A stretch of 64,000 bases of DNA from the NCBI GenBank assembly GCA_005502925.1, contig SCPD01000002.1, positions 930,001 through 994,000 on the forward strand, written 5' to 3'. Position numbers and translations under genes: made by a program. Within the stretch, counting starts at the first letter, position 1, and every line of letters begins with the position of its first letter. The DNA comes from Rhizobiales bacterium Y(2018) (GTDB lineage: Bacteria > Pseudomonadota > Alphaproteobacteria > Rhizobiales > Aestuariivirgaceae). A model generated the notes under the pieces. That model was not told where the DNA came from and made no database searches. It saw nothing but the letters and a program-made list of their open reading frames with translations. Positions 41,786 through 50,909 of this stretch are shown in pieces.

Positions 41786-43888
41786 TCAATCGCGATTCTT
41801 GTTTTTCTTCTTCTTCGGCTTCTTGCCGAATTTGGGCTTGCCAAACGGGGCGGCGGGGTCATGCTGCGGCCGCGCCCCATCGGCAGGCTTGTTTTTGTGC
41901 CACGGCTTCTTGCCGAATGCCGGCTTGGCCCCGGCATTGGCTTTGCCCTTGTAGGGTTTGCCGTAGCCCGCCGGCTTTTCGAAGGCCGCCTCGCCTTGCG
42001 GGCCGGCCGGCATCCCGGCATCGGCGGGCTTGTTTTTATGCCACGGCTTCTTGCCGAATTCCGGCTTGGAAGCGCCGTCGCCAGGGGCCTCGTCACGATG
42101 CTTCGAATACGGCTTGTGACGCGGCTTGTCGTCGTGACGCGGCTTGCCCTTATAGGGCTTGCCGTAGCCCGCCGGTTTATCGGCAGGCTTGTCGAAGGAC
42201 GCTTCGCCTTGCGGGCCGGCCGGCATCGCCTCGATGCGGATGTTCTCTTCCTGGTCGGGGCGTTTCAGGTTCTCTGAAAACCGTTCCGCGGCCTCGGCCG
42301 AGATCTCGACTTCGCTGTGCGTCCCATAGACCTTGATCGCACCGATATCCTGCTTGCCGATATCGCCGCGCCGGCAGATCATCGGAATCAGCCAGCGGGC
42401 CTCGGCATTCGTCTTGCGTCCGACGCTCAGGCGAAACCAGACGCTGCCCGCCATGTTCTGGCGGAATTCCGGCTTCTTCCGTCGCGATTCCGTGCCCATG
42501 TGGCCGTCATCGCCGCGCGCAGTACGTTCGTCGCGCCGGTCGCCGCGCTCGTGACGCGGCCGGTCCTTGCCGGGGCCTGGATCGATGATGTCTTCGGGCG
42601 CCGGCAGCCGCGCGCGATAAAGCCGGGCCAGCGCCGCCGCGATTTCCTCTGGGCTCCGCTCGGAGATCAACGTGCGCGCCAGGATCAGATCATCCTCGCT
42701 CGACTCCTCGGTGAAGAGCGGCCCCTCGAGCATGCGCTGATGATCGAGCTTGCGGATGTCTTCCGCTTGCGGCGCGGTGCCCCATATGGCCTCGATACCG
42801 GCCTGGGCGAATGTCGATTCCGTGCGCCGGACGCGCGACGGCGGCACCAGCAACACGCTCACTCCCTTGCGCCCCGCGCGGCCGGTGCGGCCGGAGCGAT
42901 GCTGCAGGGTCGCCGGGTCATTCGGCAGATCGGCGTGGATGACGAGGCCGACATTCGGCAGATCGATGCCGCGCGCCGCGACGTCGGTGGCGACGCAGAC
43001 GCGGGCGCGCCCGTCGCGCAAGGACTGCAGCGCGTTTGTCCGCTCGTTCTGCGTCAATTCTCCCGACAGGGCGACGACGGAAAATCCGCGCTCCAGAAGT
43101 GCCGCCTGCAGATGCCGGACGGTATTGCGCGTGTTGCAGAAAACGATGGCCGCGGGCGATTCGAAATAGCGCAGCACATTGACGACCGCATGCTCGATAT
43201 CGCGCGCGACGACCCTGACGGCGCGGTACTCGATGTCGGCATGGCCGCCTTCGTCGCCGGTGACTTCGATGCGGAACGCGTCTTTCTGATATTGCCTGGC
43301 CAGCGCCACGATGCCGCGCGGCAGCGTCGCCGAGAACAGCAAGCTGCGGCGGCTGTCCGGCATGGTTTCCAGGATGGCTTCGAGGTCCTCGCGAAAGCCC
43401 AGATCGAGCATCTCATCGGCCTCGTCGAGCACCACGGCTTTCAGTTCCGAGACGTCGAGATGGCCGCGCCGCAGATGGTCGCACAGCCGCCCCGGCGTGC
43501 CGACGACGATATGCGCGCCCTGGCTGAGGTCGCGCTGCTCGCGGCGCGGATCCATGCCGCCGACGCAGGAAACGATGCGGGCGCCGGCATATTGATAGAG
43601 CCAGGTGAGCTCGCGCTGCACCTGCAGGGCCAGCTCGCGCGTCGGCGCCACGATCAGGGCCAGCGGCTTGCCGGCGCCTCTTTCGAAACGCTCAGTATCG
43701 CCGAGCAGGTTCTTGGCGATCGACAGCCCATAGGCCACCGTCTTGCCGGAGCCGGTCTGCGCCGAGACCAGGAGATCGCGGCCGGCAGCCTCATCGGCGA
43801 GCACCGCCGCCTGCACGGGCGTCGGGTCGGTGTAGTTGCGCTCGGCCAAAGCGCGGGCGAGCGGCGGGCTTGTCGGCAAGAATGTCAC
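41786..43888 (-). CDS. DEAD-box RNA helicase with DbpA-type RNA-binding domain and repetitive basic tail
   Basis: A 700-residue DeaD/CsdA-like helicase. Motif I AQTGSGKT at about 43-50, PTRELA near 82, DEAD at 155-158, SAT in FSATLP, DVAARGID and HRSGRTGRAG in the second RecA domain. A DbpA-type RNA-binding domain follows (about 480-560). The last 130 residues are a lysine/glycine/proline tail built of repeats of YGKPYKGK and FGKKPWHKNKPAD. Such helicases act in cold adaptation and ribosome assembly. The start is GTG without a clear ribosome site. Confidence 0.92.
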   Translation of the reverse strand: MTFLPTSPPLARALAERNYTDPTPVQAAVLADEAAGRDLLVSAQTGSGKTVAYGLSIAKNLLGDTERFERGAGKPLALIVAPTRELALQVQRELTWLYQYAGARIVSCVGGMDPRREQRDLSQGAHIVVGTPGRLCDHLRRGHLDVSELKAVVLDEADEMLDLGFREDLEAILETMPDSRRSLLFSATLPRGIVALARQYQKDAFRIEVTGDEGGHADIEYRAVRVVARDIEHAVVNVLRYFESPAAIVFCNTRNTVRHLQAALLERGFSVVALSGELTQNERTNALQSLRDGRARVCVATDVAARGIDLPNVGLVIHADLPNDPATLQHRSGRTGRAGRKGVSVLLVPPSRVRRTESTFAQAGIEAIWGTAPQAEDIRKLDHQRMLEGPLFTEESSEDDLILARTLISERSPEEIAAALARLYRARLPAPEDIIDPGPGKDRPRHERGDRRDERTARGDDGHMGTESRRKKPEFRQNMAGSVWFRLSVGRKTNAEARWLIPMICRRGDIGKQDIGAIKVYGTHSEVEISAEAAERFSENLKRPDQEENIRIEAMPAGPQGEASFDKPADKPAGYGKPYKGKPRHDDKPRHKPYSKHRDEAPGDGASKPEFGKKPWHKNKPADAGMPAGPQGEAAFEKPAGYGKPYKGKANAGAKPAFGKKPWHKNKPADGARPQHDPAAPFGKPKFGKKPKKKKNKNRD

Positions 43889-44031
43889 GAGATGTCAGAC
43901 CTTGATGAGGGCCGTAAAAAACAGCGAATGGGACGGAATAGGTTGCCGGTGCGTCATGACCGGGCAAACGAGTGAGGGTGGTAAAGCTTTGCGCGGCGAC
44001 AAGCAACAGTGGCGAATGATCGCTGGCAATA

Positions 44032-44670
44032 TTATCCTGAACCGGGCTCCAGCTTGCATAGATAGGCGCAGACCATGTCGGCCAGCGCGTCGGCATAGGC
44101 GTGGGTCTCGGCTTCCGTCCGGGGTGTTTCCGAGAACTCCTTTCCGACCGCCGTGATCGTGGTGATGATCAGGTCACCGGTCAGCTCGCGGGTTTCATCC
44201 GACGCCGCGGGAAGCGCCTCGCGCATGAAGCTTTTGATGATGCGGTCGCCTTCGCCATGAATCTCCAGGGTTTCCGGGGCATCGCGATAAAGCGGCGCCG
44301 CATCGTCGAGAGCCATGCGCAGCGCCGCTTCCGCGCATTCCGAGCGGACGAAGGCGTGCACAAGGATACGCAGCCTCTCGGGCGGTGATCGCGTGGTATC
44401 GCCCAGGATCTCCGCCCACTGCGCGGTCGTCTGCCGCCATTCATCGCTCTGCAGCCGGAACAGGATGGCCGCCTTGTTGGGGAAATACTGATAGAGCGAC
44501 CCGACGCTGACACCGGCTTTCTCGGCCACCCGTGCCGAGGTGAAACGCTGCGCGCCCTCCGCCGCCAGAACCTGAACAGCCGCCTCGAGAATGGCCGAAA
44601 CGAGCTCCGCCGAGCGGGCCTGTTTGGGCTGTTTTCGTGAGGAAATCCAGGGTGTTGGGCGGTTCGGCAT
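44032..44670 (-). CDS. TetR family transcriptional regulator
   Basis: A 212-residue TetR-type repressor. The HTH is at about residues 18-65 (ARSAELVSAILEAAVQVLAAEG, then VSVGSLYQYFPNKAAILF). The C-terminal ligand domain is helical and unassigned. The ATG at 44670 gives the normal N-terminus. It is divergent from the O-methyltransferase at 44748, with an imperfect inverted repeat between them. Confidence 0.9.
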   Translation of the reverse strand: MPNRPTPWISSRKQPKQARSAELVSAILEAAVQVLAAEGAQRFTSARVAEKAGVSVGSLYQYFPNKAAILFRLQSDEWRQTTAQWAEILGDTTRSPPERLRILVHAFVRSECAEAALRMALDDAAPLYRDAPETLEIHGEGDRIIKSFMREALPAASDETRELTGDLIITTITAVGKEFSETPRTEAETHAYADALADMVCAYLCKLEPGSG

Positions 44671-44689
44671 AGGGCTTTCCGGGAATGCG

Positions 44690-44724
44690 ATTAGAAAATG
44701 CGACGAATTAATCGTATTTCTAAT
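44690..44724. promoter_or_regulatory. Imperfect inverted repeat, candidate TetR operator
   Basis: ATTAGAAAATGCGA (44690-44703) faces TCGTATTTCTAAT (44712-44724); the complements agree except for one extra A and one transition. It lies in the short space between the divergent TetR and methyltransferase genes. Binding is inferred. Confidence 0.45.
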
Positions 44725-44747
44725 TCCAGCCCGAAGCAACCTTTCTC

Positions 44748-45416
44748 ATGGATATCCCGATGACCACTCTCACCACCGCCCCCATGGCGCCGCTCCTCGA
44801 TCGCCTGTTCCAGGAAGCCGACGCCGCGACCAGCCCGGCCATGGCCGTCCTCACCCGCGACGAGCGCGAGAGGCTGATGCGCAGCAAGACCGAATATCTG
44901 GGCCTCTACAGGCTGATGAAGGATGTGTGGCTCCCGGTATCGCGCGAGACCGGCGTCCTGCTCTACATGCTGGCGCGCAGCTCAGCCGCCCGCAACATCG
45001 TCGAGTTCGGCACGTCCTTCGGCATTTCGACCCTGCATCTGGCGGCGGCGCTGCGCGACAATGGCGGCGGCTGGCTGATCACCAGCGAGTTCGAGCCGTC
45101 CAAGGTCGCCCGCGCCCGCCGGCATCTGAGCGAGGGCGGCGTCATCGACCTGGTCGAGATCCGCGAGGGCGACGCCCTCAAGACGCTCGATGCCGATCTT
45201 CCCGAGGCCATCGATCTCGTGCTGCTCGACGGCGCGAAGTCGCTCTATCCCGAAATCCTGAGCTTGCTGGAAAGCCGTCTCAGGCCCGGTGCGCTCATCG
45301 TCGCCGACAATGCCGATTATTGCCCGGACTATCTGGAGCGCGTGCGCAAGCCGGACGGCGGCTACCTGTCCGTCCCCTTCGCCGAGGATGTCGAGCTGTC
45401 GTTGCGGCTCGGCTGA
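44748..45416 (+). CDS. O-methyltransferase (caffeoyl-CoA/MdmC type)
   Basis: A 222-residue SAM-dependent O-methyltransferase. The motifs are NIVEFGTSFGISTLHLAAAL (motif I), VEIREGDALKTL, DLVLLDGAKSLY with the metal-binding acid, and GALIVADNADY. Members methylate catechols and related phenols with a divalent metal. It is probably repressed by the divergent TetR regulator. The ATG at 44748 has no strong ribosome site; an ATG four codons later is possible. Confidence 0.87.
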   Translation: MDIPMTTLTTAPMAPLLDRLFQEADAATSPAMAVLTRDERERLMRSKTEYLGLYRLMKDVWLPVSRETGVLLYMLARSSAARNIVEFGTSFGISTLHLAAALRDNGGGWLITSEFEPSKVARARRHLSEGGVIDLVEIREGDALKTLDADLPEAIDLVLLDGAKSLYPEILSLLESRLRPGALIVADNADYCPDYLERVRKPDGGYLSVPFAEDVELSLRLG

Positions 45417-45506
45417 AGCCCCTGCGTGTCAATCTGAAAACGCCGCGCGAGCGGCCGTAAGCGTTCAACGTCATTCAACGCACTCATTCACCTTGAGAGC
45501 GTGAAC

Positions 45507-46676
45507 ATGCCCGCCATTGAACCATCGAATCTCGCTTTTCGCCGCGTCGTCGCTTTGACGGTCGCTTTGTTTCTGTCCTACCTCACCGTCGCCATGGCGC
45601 TGCCGGCGGTGCCGGTCCATGTCGTGCAGGGGCTCGGCCTCGGCAATGCCTGGGGCGGCCTGGCCGTCGGCATCGCGTTTCTGTCGACGATCCTGACCCG
45701 CGGCTGGGCCGGCGCCTGGTCGGACCGGATCGGCGGCAAGCGCGCCATGCAGCAGGGCTTGCTTCTTTATGCGGCGGCGGGAGGGGTCTGCGTTGTTGCA
45801 GGCTGGTCCGGGCTTTCCACTCAGGGAAGCTACGCCGTGCTCATCATCGGCCGCCTTCTGCTCGGCCTTGGCGAGAGCGTCGCCATGGTCGGCATGGTCG
45901 CCTGGGCCATCGGCCTGATGGGGCAGGCGCGCTCAGGGCAAGTCATCTCGCTGGTCGGCATGGGCATCTATGGCGCCTTCGCCGCCGGCGGGCCGCTGGG
46001 CCTGATGCTGCTGGACCGGCTGGGCTTCGCCGGGCTGATGATCGTCTGCACATTGCTGCCGCTCGCCGGGATGATGGCTATTCACTGGATTCCAGCGGTC
46101 GAAACTCATGCCGGCAAACGCGAATCCTTCTGGAAGATCATCGGGCGTATCTGGAAACCGGGCGCCGCGGTAGGGTTGCAGGGCGTCGGCTTTGCCGGGC
46201 TCGGCGCCTTCTTCTCCCTCTATTTCCTGAGCAAAGGCTGGCCGCATGCGGGCCTCGGCCTCACCTGCTTCGGCGTCGGTTTCGTTCTGGTGCGTCTGTG
46301 CTGCGGCCACCTGCCGGACCGGATCGGCGGTAAGCGTGTCGCGATCGTCTCGCTGATCGTCGAGGCCTGCGGGCAATATCTGCTGTGGCTCACGCCAGGG
46401 CCTGAGGCAGCGCTCGCCGGCGCGTTGTTGACCGGCATCGGCTGCTCGATGGTGTTTCCGGCGATGGGATCGGAAGTGGTCAAGCGCGTGCCGGCGCATC
46501 TGCGTGGCACCGCGGTCGGCGGCTTCGCAGCCTTCCAGGATCTGGCTTACGGCGCCACGGGCCCGGTCGTCGGCGTGTTGGCCGATCACTGGGGTTATTC
46601 TTCCGTCTTCCTCATCGGCGGGCTCGCCGCGACGCTGGGTCTCTGGGTCGTGCTGTCATTCCGCACGACATCCTGA
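45507..46676 (+). CDS. MFS transporter (YfcJ/YhhS-like, 12 TM)
   Basis: A 389-residue major-facilitator transporter with twelve hydrophobic helices and the loop 2-3 motif GWAGAWSDRIGGKRAM (residues about 70-85), repeated in the second half as GHLPDRIGGKRVA. It is similar to the YfcJ/YhhS arabinose-efflux-like group. The ATG at 45507 is used; a GTG at 45501 is in frame. It lies 90 bases after the O-methyltransferase on the same strand and could be co-transcribed. A short fragment of a related MFS gene is found at 49857-49928. Confidence 0.9.
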   Translation: MPAIEPSNLAFRRVVALTVALFLSYLTVAMALPAVPVHVVQGLGLGNAWGGLAVGIAFLSTILTRGWAGAWSDRIGGKRAMQQGLLLYAAAGGVCVVAGWSGLSTQGSYAVLIIGRLLLGLGESVAMVGMVAWAIGLMGQARSGQVISLVGMGIYGAFAAGGPLGLMLLDRLGFAGLMIVCTLLPLAGMMAIHWIPAVETHAGKRESFWKIIGRIWKPGAAVGLQGVGFAGLGAFFSLYFLSKGWPHAGLGLTCFGVGFVLVRLCCGHLPDRIGGKRVAIVSLIVEACGQYLLWLTPGPEAALAGALLTGIGCSMVFPAMGSEVVKRVPAHLRGTAVGGFAAFQDLAYGATGPVVGVLADHWGYSSVFLIGGLAATLGLWVVLSFRTTS

Positions 46677-46766
46677 CTTGTGACATTCGACACAGACACG
46701 CGGTGCGCCCGGTAAATATGGTCTCATCCGCACCCTGTATTGTCTGGAACGAGATGGAGAATGGCC

Positions 46767-47396
46767 ATGAAGAAAGCTCTTCAGCATTCCGTGCTCACCT
46801 CGACGACGGCCCGCCGACTGATCGGCGTGACATTTCTTTCCGCCTTTGTCGCGCTCTCGGCTGTCGATGCGGCGGCGGCAGACCCCGTCAGCTTCGGCAA
46901 GGCGTTGAGTTTCTCGAGCGAGCAGAATACGAGTTACGCGCCGTCCGACGACAAGCGCGCCTTCAGCATCGATTTCAACGGTCTCGAGATCGGTCTGGGC
47001 CGCAATCCGGTGGCTTCCCCCATCGTCACGCGCAGCTATTCGATGGTCATTCCATTGTCCGATGCCGACAAGGGGGCCGAGATCCCCTTCAATTTTCAAG
47101 GCTATTCGCTGTGTCTGGAGGGCGTGAACGCCTATGCGGTGTTCAGCGTCAACGGCCAGACCTCAGCCATCAGTTTCCCGCCGGGGCATGACGACAGTTT
47201 CGTGCATTCAATGAAATTCAAGGCGCCCTATGCGAACGACCTCAGGATCACGATCTTCCTGTCGCTCGAGCGCGACGCCAATCATGCCGATGCCGAGGGT
47301 TATCTGAATGTTTCGCAGGTCGACTCGGAGACGAACCCGGTGCCGGCCGAGCCGCGTGTCCCCGACACCGTCAAGACCCTGAAGAAGAAACCTTGA
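46767..47396 (+). CDS. Exported hypothetical protein, 209 residues
   Basis: Not recognised. A signal peptide covers about residues 1-36 (hydrophobic LIGVTFLSAFVALSAV, cleavage near AAA). The mature protein is rich in beta-type sequence (FSIDFNGLEIGLG, SYSMVIPLSD, YAVFSVNGQTSAISFP) and probably periplasmic. It ends in a Pro/Lys tail. The ATG at 46767 is favoured because GGAG lies at good spacing; an ATG six bases earlier abuts the ribosome site. Confidence 0.7.
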   Translation: MKKALQHSVLTSTTARRLIGVTFLSAFVALSAVDAAAADPVSFGKALSFSSEQNTSYAPSDDKRAFSIDFNGLEIGLGRNPVASPIVTRSYSMVIPLSDADKGAEIPFNFQGYSLCLEGVNAYAVFSVNGQTSAISFPPGHDDSFVHSMKFKAPYANDLRITIFLSLERDANHADAEGYLNVSQVDSETNPVPAEPRVPDTVKTLKKKP

Positions 47397-47412
47397 ACAC
47401 CGTGACTGCGGC

Positions 47413-47943
<531 letters not shown>

Positions 47944-48031
47944 GTCACGCCCTTTCCTCGCGGCACATCCTGATCTCATTGAACTTTAGCGCACCCTTGC
48001 GAGTTCTCCTATTCGTGGAAGGAGAATGGCC

Positions 48032-48922
48032 GTGCTCGACACACACAGGACCAGGCATCGCACGCTCGACGTGAGCGGGGTGAGTCTGTTCTACCGTGAG
48101 GCGGGACAGCCCGGCGCGCCCGGCCTGCTGCTGCTCCATGGTCAGCCCAGCTCTTCCTATAGCTTCCGCGATGTCATCAGCCCCTTGGCGGAGGTGGCGC
48201 GGGTCGTTGCGCCCGATCTGCCCGGCTTCGGCTTCACCGAGGCGCCCGGCGATTACCCATACACGTTCGACGCGATGGCGCGGACGATCGATGATCTGAC
48301 GCGGCAGATCGGGCTGGAGCGCTTCTTTCTCTACGTCCACGACTTCGGTGCGCCCGTCGCTTATGACTTGGCGATGGCACGGCCGGATCGTGTGCTGGGG
48401 CTCATCATCCAGAACGGCAATGCCCATGAGGAGGGGCTGGGCCCGGACTGGGAGCCGAACAAGGCCTACTGGGCCGATCCCACCCCGGAGAACCGCGCCA
48501 GGCTGCCGGAATGGCTGAACTTCAAGGGGATCAAGGACACCTATGTCGGCAAGATTCCGGATCGGCTCAAGCCGTTCTTCGCGCCCGAGGGTTGGCATCT
48601 CGACTGGGAGCGGATGAGCCGGCCGGGCCTCGTCGAGATCCAGTTCCGCATCTTTGAAGACTATGGCCGCTATGTCGCCCGCTTCCCGGAAATCTCGGCC
48701 TATCATCGTAAACATCAGCCGCCCGCGCTGATGCTTTGGGGGCGGCACGACCCGTATTTCGAGATCGAGGAAGTGCTGGCCTATGCCCGCGAGCTCGACC
48801 GTCTGGACATGCACATCTATGATGGGGCGCATCTCCTGCTCGAGACACATCATCAGGAATGCGCGGCGCTCATGCGCGCGTTCATTCTGAACACCCTTCA
48901 TTCCCGCTCGACCGGCGCGTAG
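48032..48922 (+). CDS. Alpha/beta hydrolase (epoxide hydrolase/haloalkane dehalogenase-like)
   Basis: A protein of about 296 residues. The oxyanion segment HGQPSSSYSFRDV is followed by the nucleophile Asp in VHDFGAPVAYDLA (about residue 104), an acid around WGRHDPYFE and the His in YDGAHLLLETH. An aspartate nucleophile points to epoxide hydrolases or haloalkane dehalogenases rather than esterases. The GTG at 48032 is favoured since AGGAG lies seven bases upstream; the ATG at 48026 abuts it. Confidence 0.85.
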   Translation: MLDTHRTRHRTLDVSGVSLFYREAGQPGAPGLLLLHGQPSSSYSFRDVISPLAEVARVVAPDLPGFGFTEAPGDYPYTFDAMARTIDDLTRQIGLERFFLYVHDFGAPVAYDLAMARPDRVLGLIIQNGNAHEEGLGPDWEPNKAYWADPTPENRARLPEWLNFKGIKDTYVGKIPDRLKPFFAPEGWHLDWERMSRPGLVEIQFRIFEDYGRYVARFPEISAYHRKHQPPALMLWGRHDPYFEIEEVLAYARELDRLDMHIYDGAHLLLETHHQECAALMRAFILNTLHSRSTGA

Positions 48923-48955
48923 CTCGGCCCTTGCATGCCGCCGATCCATGCTCTA

Positions 48956-48981
48956 TATACTGAACCACATGGTTCAGTATA
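48956..48981. promoter_or_regulatory. 26-base perfect palindrome over the ArsR start codon
   Basis: Perfect 12-base arms TATACTGAACCA and TGGTTCAGTATA separated by two bases. The ArsR start ATG (48969) lies in its centre, so the repressor dimer would sit on its own translation start. This is the clearest operator in the window. Confidence 0.7.
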
Positions 48982-49334
48982 GTACAGCTCGTCTCGATTC
49001 CTCCTTCGCCGCGCTCTCGGACGCCACCCGGCGCGGCGTCCTGGAGCAGCTCGGGCGTTCGGACGCGTCGATCACCGAGCTTGCCAAAAAATTCCACATG
49101 ACCCTCACGGGCATGAAGAAGCATGTCGGCGTCTTGGAGCAGGCCGGTTTCGTCATCACCGAGAAGATCGGGCGGGTGCGGACCTGCAAGCTCGGCCTGC
49201 GCCGGCTGGAGGAAGAGGCGGCCTGGATCGAGGGATACCGCCAGCTCTGGGACGCACGCTTCGACGCGTTGGATCAGGTTGTCGAGGAATTGAAGCGGAA
49301 GGAAAAAGCCGATGGTCGAAAGAAGAGAGAATGA
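48969..49334 (+). CDS. ArsR family transcriptional regulator
   Basis: A 121-residue winged-helix repressor (FAALSDATRRGVLEQL first helix, MTLTGMKKHVGVLEQAGFV recognition helix, EKIGRVRTCKL wing). No metal-binding cysteines. It overlaps the AHSA1 gene by 23 bases, so they are co-translated. The ATG at 48969 within the palindrome is chosen; an ATG seven codons earlier would place the operator inside the coding region. Confidence 0.88.
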   Translation: MVQYSTARLDSSFAALSDATRRGVLEQLGRSDASITELAKKFHMTLTGMKKHVGVLEQAGFVITEKIGRVRTCKLGLRRLEEEAAWIEGYRQLWDARFDALDQVVEELKRKEKADGRKKRE

Positions 49335-49821
49335 GTCCGCCCCGAAGAAGAACCGAACGGCGGCGGAACGGAAGTCCGACCGGGAGCTGGTCGTCACGCG
49401 GACCTTCGACGCCCCGGCGCGCATCGTCTACGAAGCCTGGACCAGGCCCGACTTGTTCAAGCGCTGGTGGGTGCCGAAGTCGATGGGCGTCCCCTTGCTT
49501 TCCTGCGAGATGGATGCCCGTGCCGGGGGCAGTTACCGCCTCGAATTCGGACACGACGCCTCGGACGCCATGGCCTTCTTCGGCAAGTATCTCGAAGCGA
49601 CCCCGCCTTCGCGCCTCGTCTGGACCAATGAGGAAGCTGATGACGGCCCCATCACCACGGCGACCTTCGAGGAGAAAGACGGGAAGACGCTGCTGGTCCT
49701 GAGCGAGCTCTATCCCTCGAAGGAAGCGCTCGACAAAGCCCATTCCGGGATGGCGGACGGGATGCCCGAGCAGTTCGCGCAGCTGGACGAGCTTCTCGTC
49801 ACGCTGGGGGCGAGTAGGTGA
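49312..49821 (+). CDS. SRPBCC/AHSA1-domain protein
   Basis: A 169-residue START-like protein. A basic N-terminus precedes the AHSA1 core (LVVTRTFDAPARIVYEAWTRPDLFKRWW, GSYRLEFG, PPSRLVWTNE). The pairing with an overlapping ArsR gene is conserved in many bacteria and suggests the two proteins sense or bind the same ligand. The first residues are coded inside the ArsR gene; a later start near MRW-type codons is not available. Confidence 0.86.
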   Translation: MVERRENESAPKKNRTAAERKSDRELVVTRTFDAPARIVYEAWTRPDLFKRWWVPKSMGVPLLSCEMDARAGGSYRLEFGHDASDAMAFFGKYLEATPPSRLVWTNEEADDGPITTATFEEKDGKTLLVLSELYPSKEALDKAHSGMADGMPEQFAQLDELLVTLGASR

Positions 49822-49856
49822 GGGTCATGAAAGCGTCGATCTCGTGGCCCGCGCTT

Positions 49857-49928
49857 TCTCTCGCCTATTTCCTCAGCCAGGGTTGGCGGCATGTCGGGCT
49901 CGGTCTGACCTGCTTCGTTCTGGTGCGC
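49857..49928 (+). pseudogene. MFS transporter gene fragment
   Basis: Only 24 codons, SLAYFLSQGWRHVGLGLTCF then VLVR, match the transporter at 45507-46676 (SLYFLSKGWPHAGLGLTCF, GVGF, VLVR), with four residues missing in frame. The flanking sequence has no similarity. It is a remnant left between an AHSA1 gene and the metallo-beta-lactamase gene, suggesting rearrangement. Confidence 0.6.
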
Positions 49929-49957
49929 AATACCCGCCCGCCCAGAGAGCGCCGGCG

Positions 49958-50593
49958 TCATGACGTCAAGGTGCGGGGGCGCCATGGTTCGCGCTCATGC
50001 GTGAGCCAGACCAGCTCGGGGTCGAGCGCGCGCACCCGTAGCTGGCCTTCGGTGGTCGGCTCGTCAAGCTCGCCAAACCAAACCGCCACGTCGCCGCCGA
50101 CGACCATCGGGCGCCCGCCGGTCTCGACGACGACCACCTGCATGCCGGCCGTGTGGCCCGGCGCCGGGACGAGCCGGAGCCCGGGAAGCAGCTCGAATTC
50201 GCCGTCGACCGGCACATACCAGACGCCCGGGGCATCGACCCACGCGCGAATGGGGTATTCGTCCCCGTCGCTGTGGGCATCGTCGAGCTCGCGACGCTGG
50301 ACATAGATCGGCTTGCCGGCGAAGAGGTGGTTGCCGCCGCAATGGTCGGCGTGCAGGTGCGTGTTGACGACGATGTCGATGCCGGCGAGGTCGAAGTCCT
50401 GCTCGCTCAGGGGATAGAGGCGGGGATTGAATGCGGCCACCACCGCCTGGTGCAGCTCCGTCATGCCGGTGTCGACGAGTATGCGTGCATCGGGATGGTC
50501 GATGACATGCACATAGACCGGCATCACCTCGCCTTCGACATGCAGGTCGGCAACGAGGATTGGCGTGATGGTGATTGAGGCGGGGGCGTTCAT
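49958..50593 (-). CDS. Metallo-beta-lactamase fold hydrolase
   Basis: A 211-residue MBL-fold enzyme. The zinc motif is THLHADH (H79, H81, D83, H84), with further ligands in PAPGHTAGM (His) and GGDVAVW (Asp). It resembles the N-acyl-homoserine-lactone lactonase/quorum-quenching and related hydrolases, which cannot be told apart by eye. The start at 50593 is used. A GATTGCA inverted repeat lies about 70 bases upstream. Confidence 0.85.
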   Translation of the reverse strand: MNAPASITITPILVADLHVEGEVMPVYVHVIDHPDARILVDTGMTELHQAVVAAFNPRLYPLSEQDFDLAGIDIVVNTHLHADHCGGNHLFAGKPIYVQRRELDDAHSDGDEYPIRAWVDAPGVWYVPVDGEFELLPGLRLVPAPGHTAGMQVVVVETGGRPMVVGGDVAVWFGELDEPTTEGQLRVRALDPELVWLTHEREPWRPRTLTS

Positions 50594-50662
50594 CCTCTCA
50601 TCTCCTGACGACGGTCTATTCCGGCAACGGCCGAAAGAGCTTGGCCTTGTATCCGCGTTTCT

Positions 50663-50679
50663 GATTGCAAGATGCAATC
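50663..50679. promoter_or_regulatory. Inverted repeat upstream of the MBL gene
   Basis: GATTGCA-AGA-TGCAATC is a perfect 7-base-arm repeat with three-base centre. A second short palindrome GATCA-AAC-TGATC lies at 50692-50704. They lie between the MBL gene (minus) and the toxin-antitoxin pair (plus), so either could be the target. Confidence 0.45.
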
Positions 50680-50741
50680 GGTCGTAAGTTAGATCAAACT
50701 GATCCTGTCTTACAACCGGTTTACGCTCGCGGGGCTGTGTG

Positions 50742-50909
50742 GTGAAACAGGCACTCGCCGCCTGGGTCGATCAGGAGGAGGAGCGTCATCGGATGACGCT
50801 CGAAGCGCTGGGAGATGTGGACGCCGGCCGCGTCATAGATCATCAGGCCGTGCAGGCCTGGGCCGATAGCCTCGACACGAATAAGCCTTTGCCGCCACCG
50901 GCGGCATGA
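50742..50909 (+). CDS. Small antitoxin (ParD/CopG-type)
   Basis: A 55-residue protein read from GTG at 50742 (a GTG at 50739 is in frame): KQALAAWVDQEEERHRMTLE, then DVDAGRVIDHQAVQAWADSL and a proline-rich end. The VIDHxAVxAWADSL end is typical of short ParD-type antitoxins. It overlaps the toxin ATG by four bases (ATGA), as in most such pairs. It is short and has no ATG start, so it is easily overlooked. Confidence 0.75.
   Translation: MKQALAAWVDQEEERHRMTLEALGDVDAGRVIDHQAVQAWADSLDTNKPLPPPAA

Noticed and set aside
42317-43975. 552-codon open frame antisense to the DEAD-box helicase
   Set aside because: Shadow frame; the opposite strand carries all helicase motifs.
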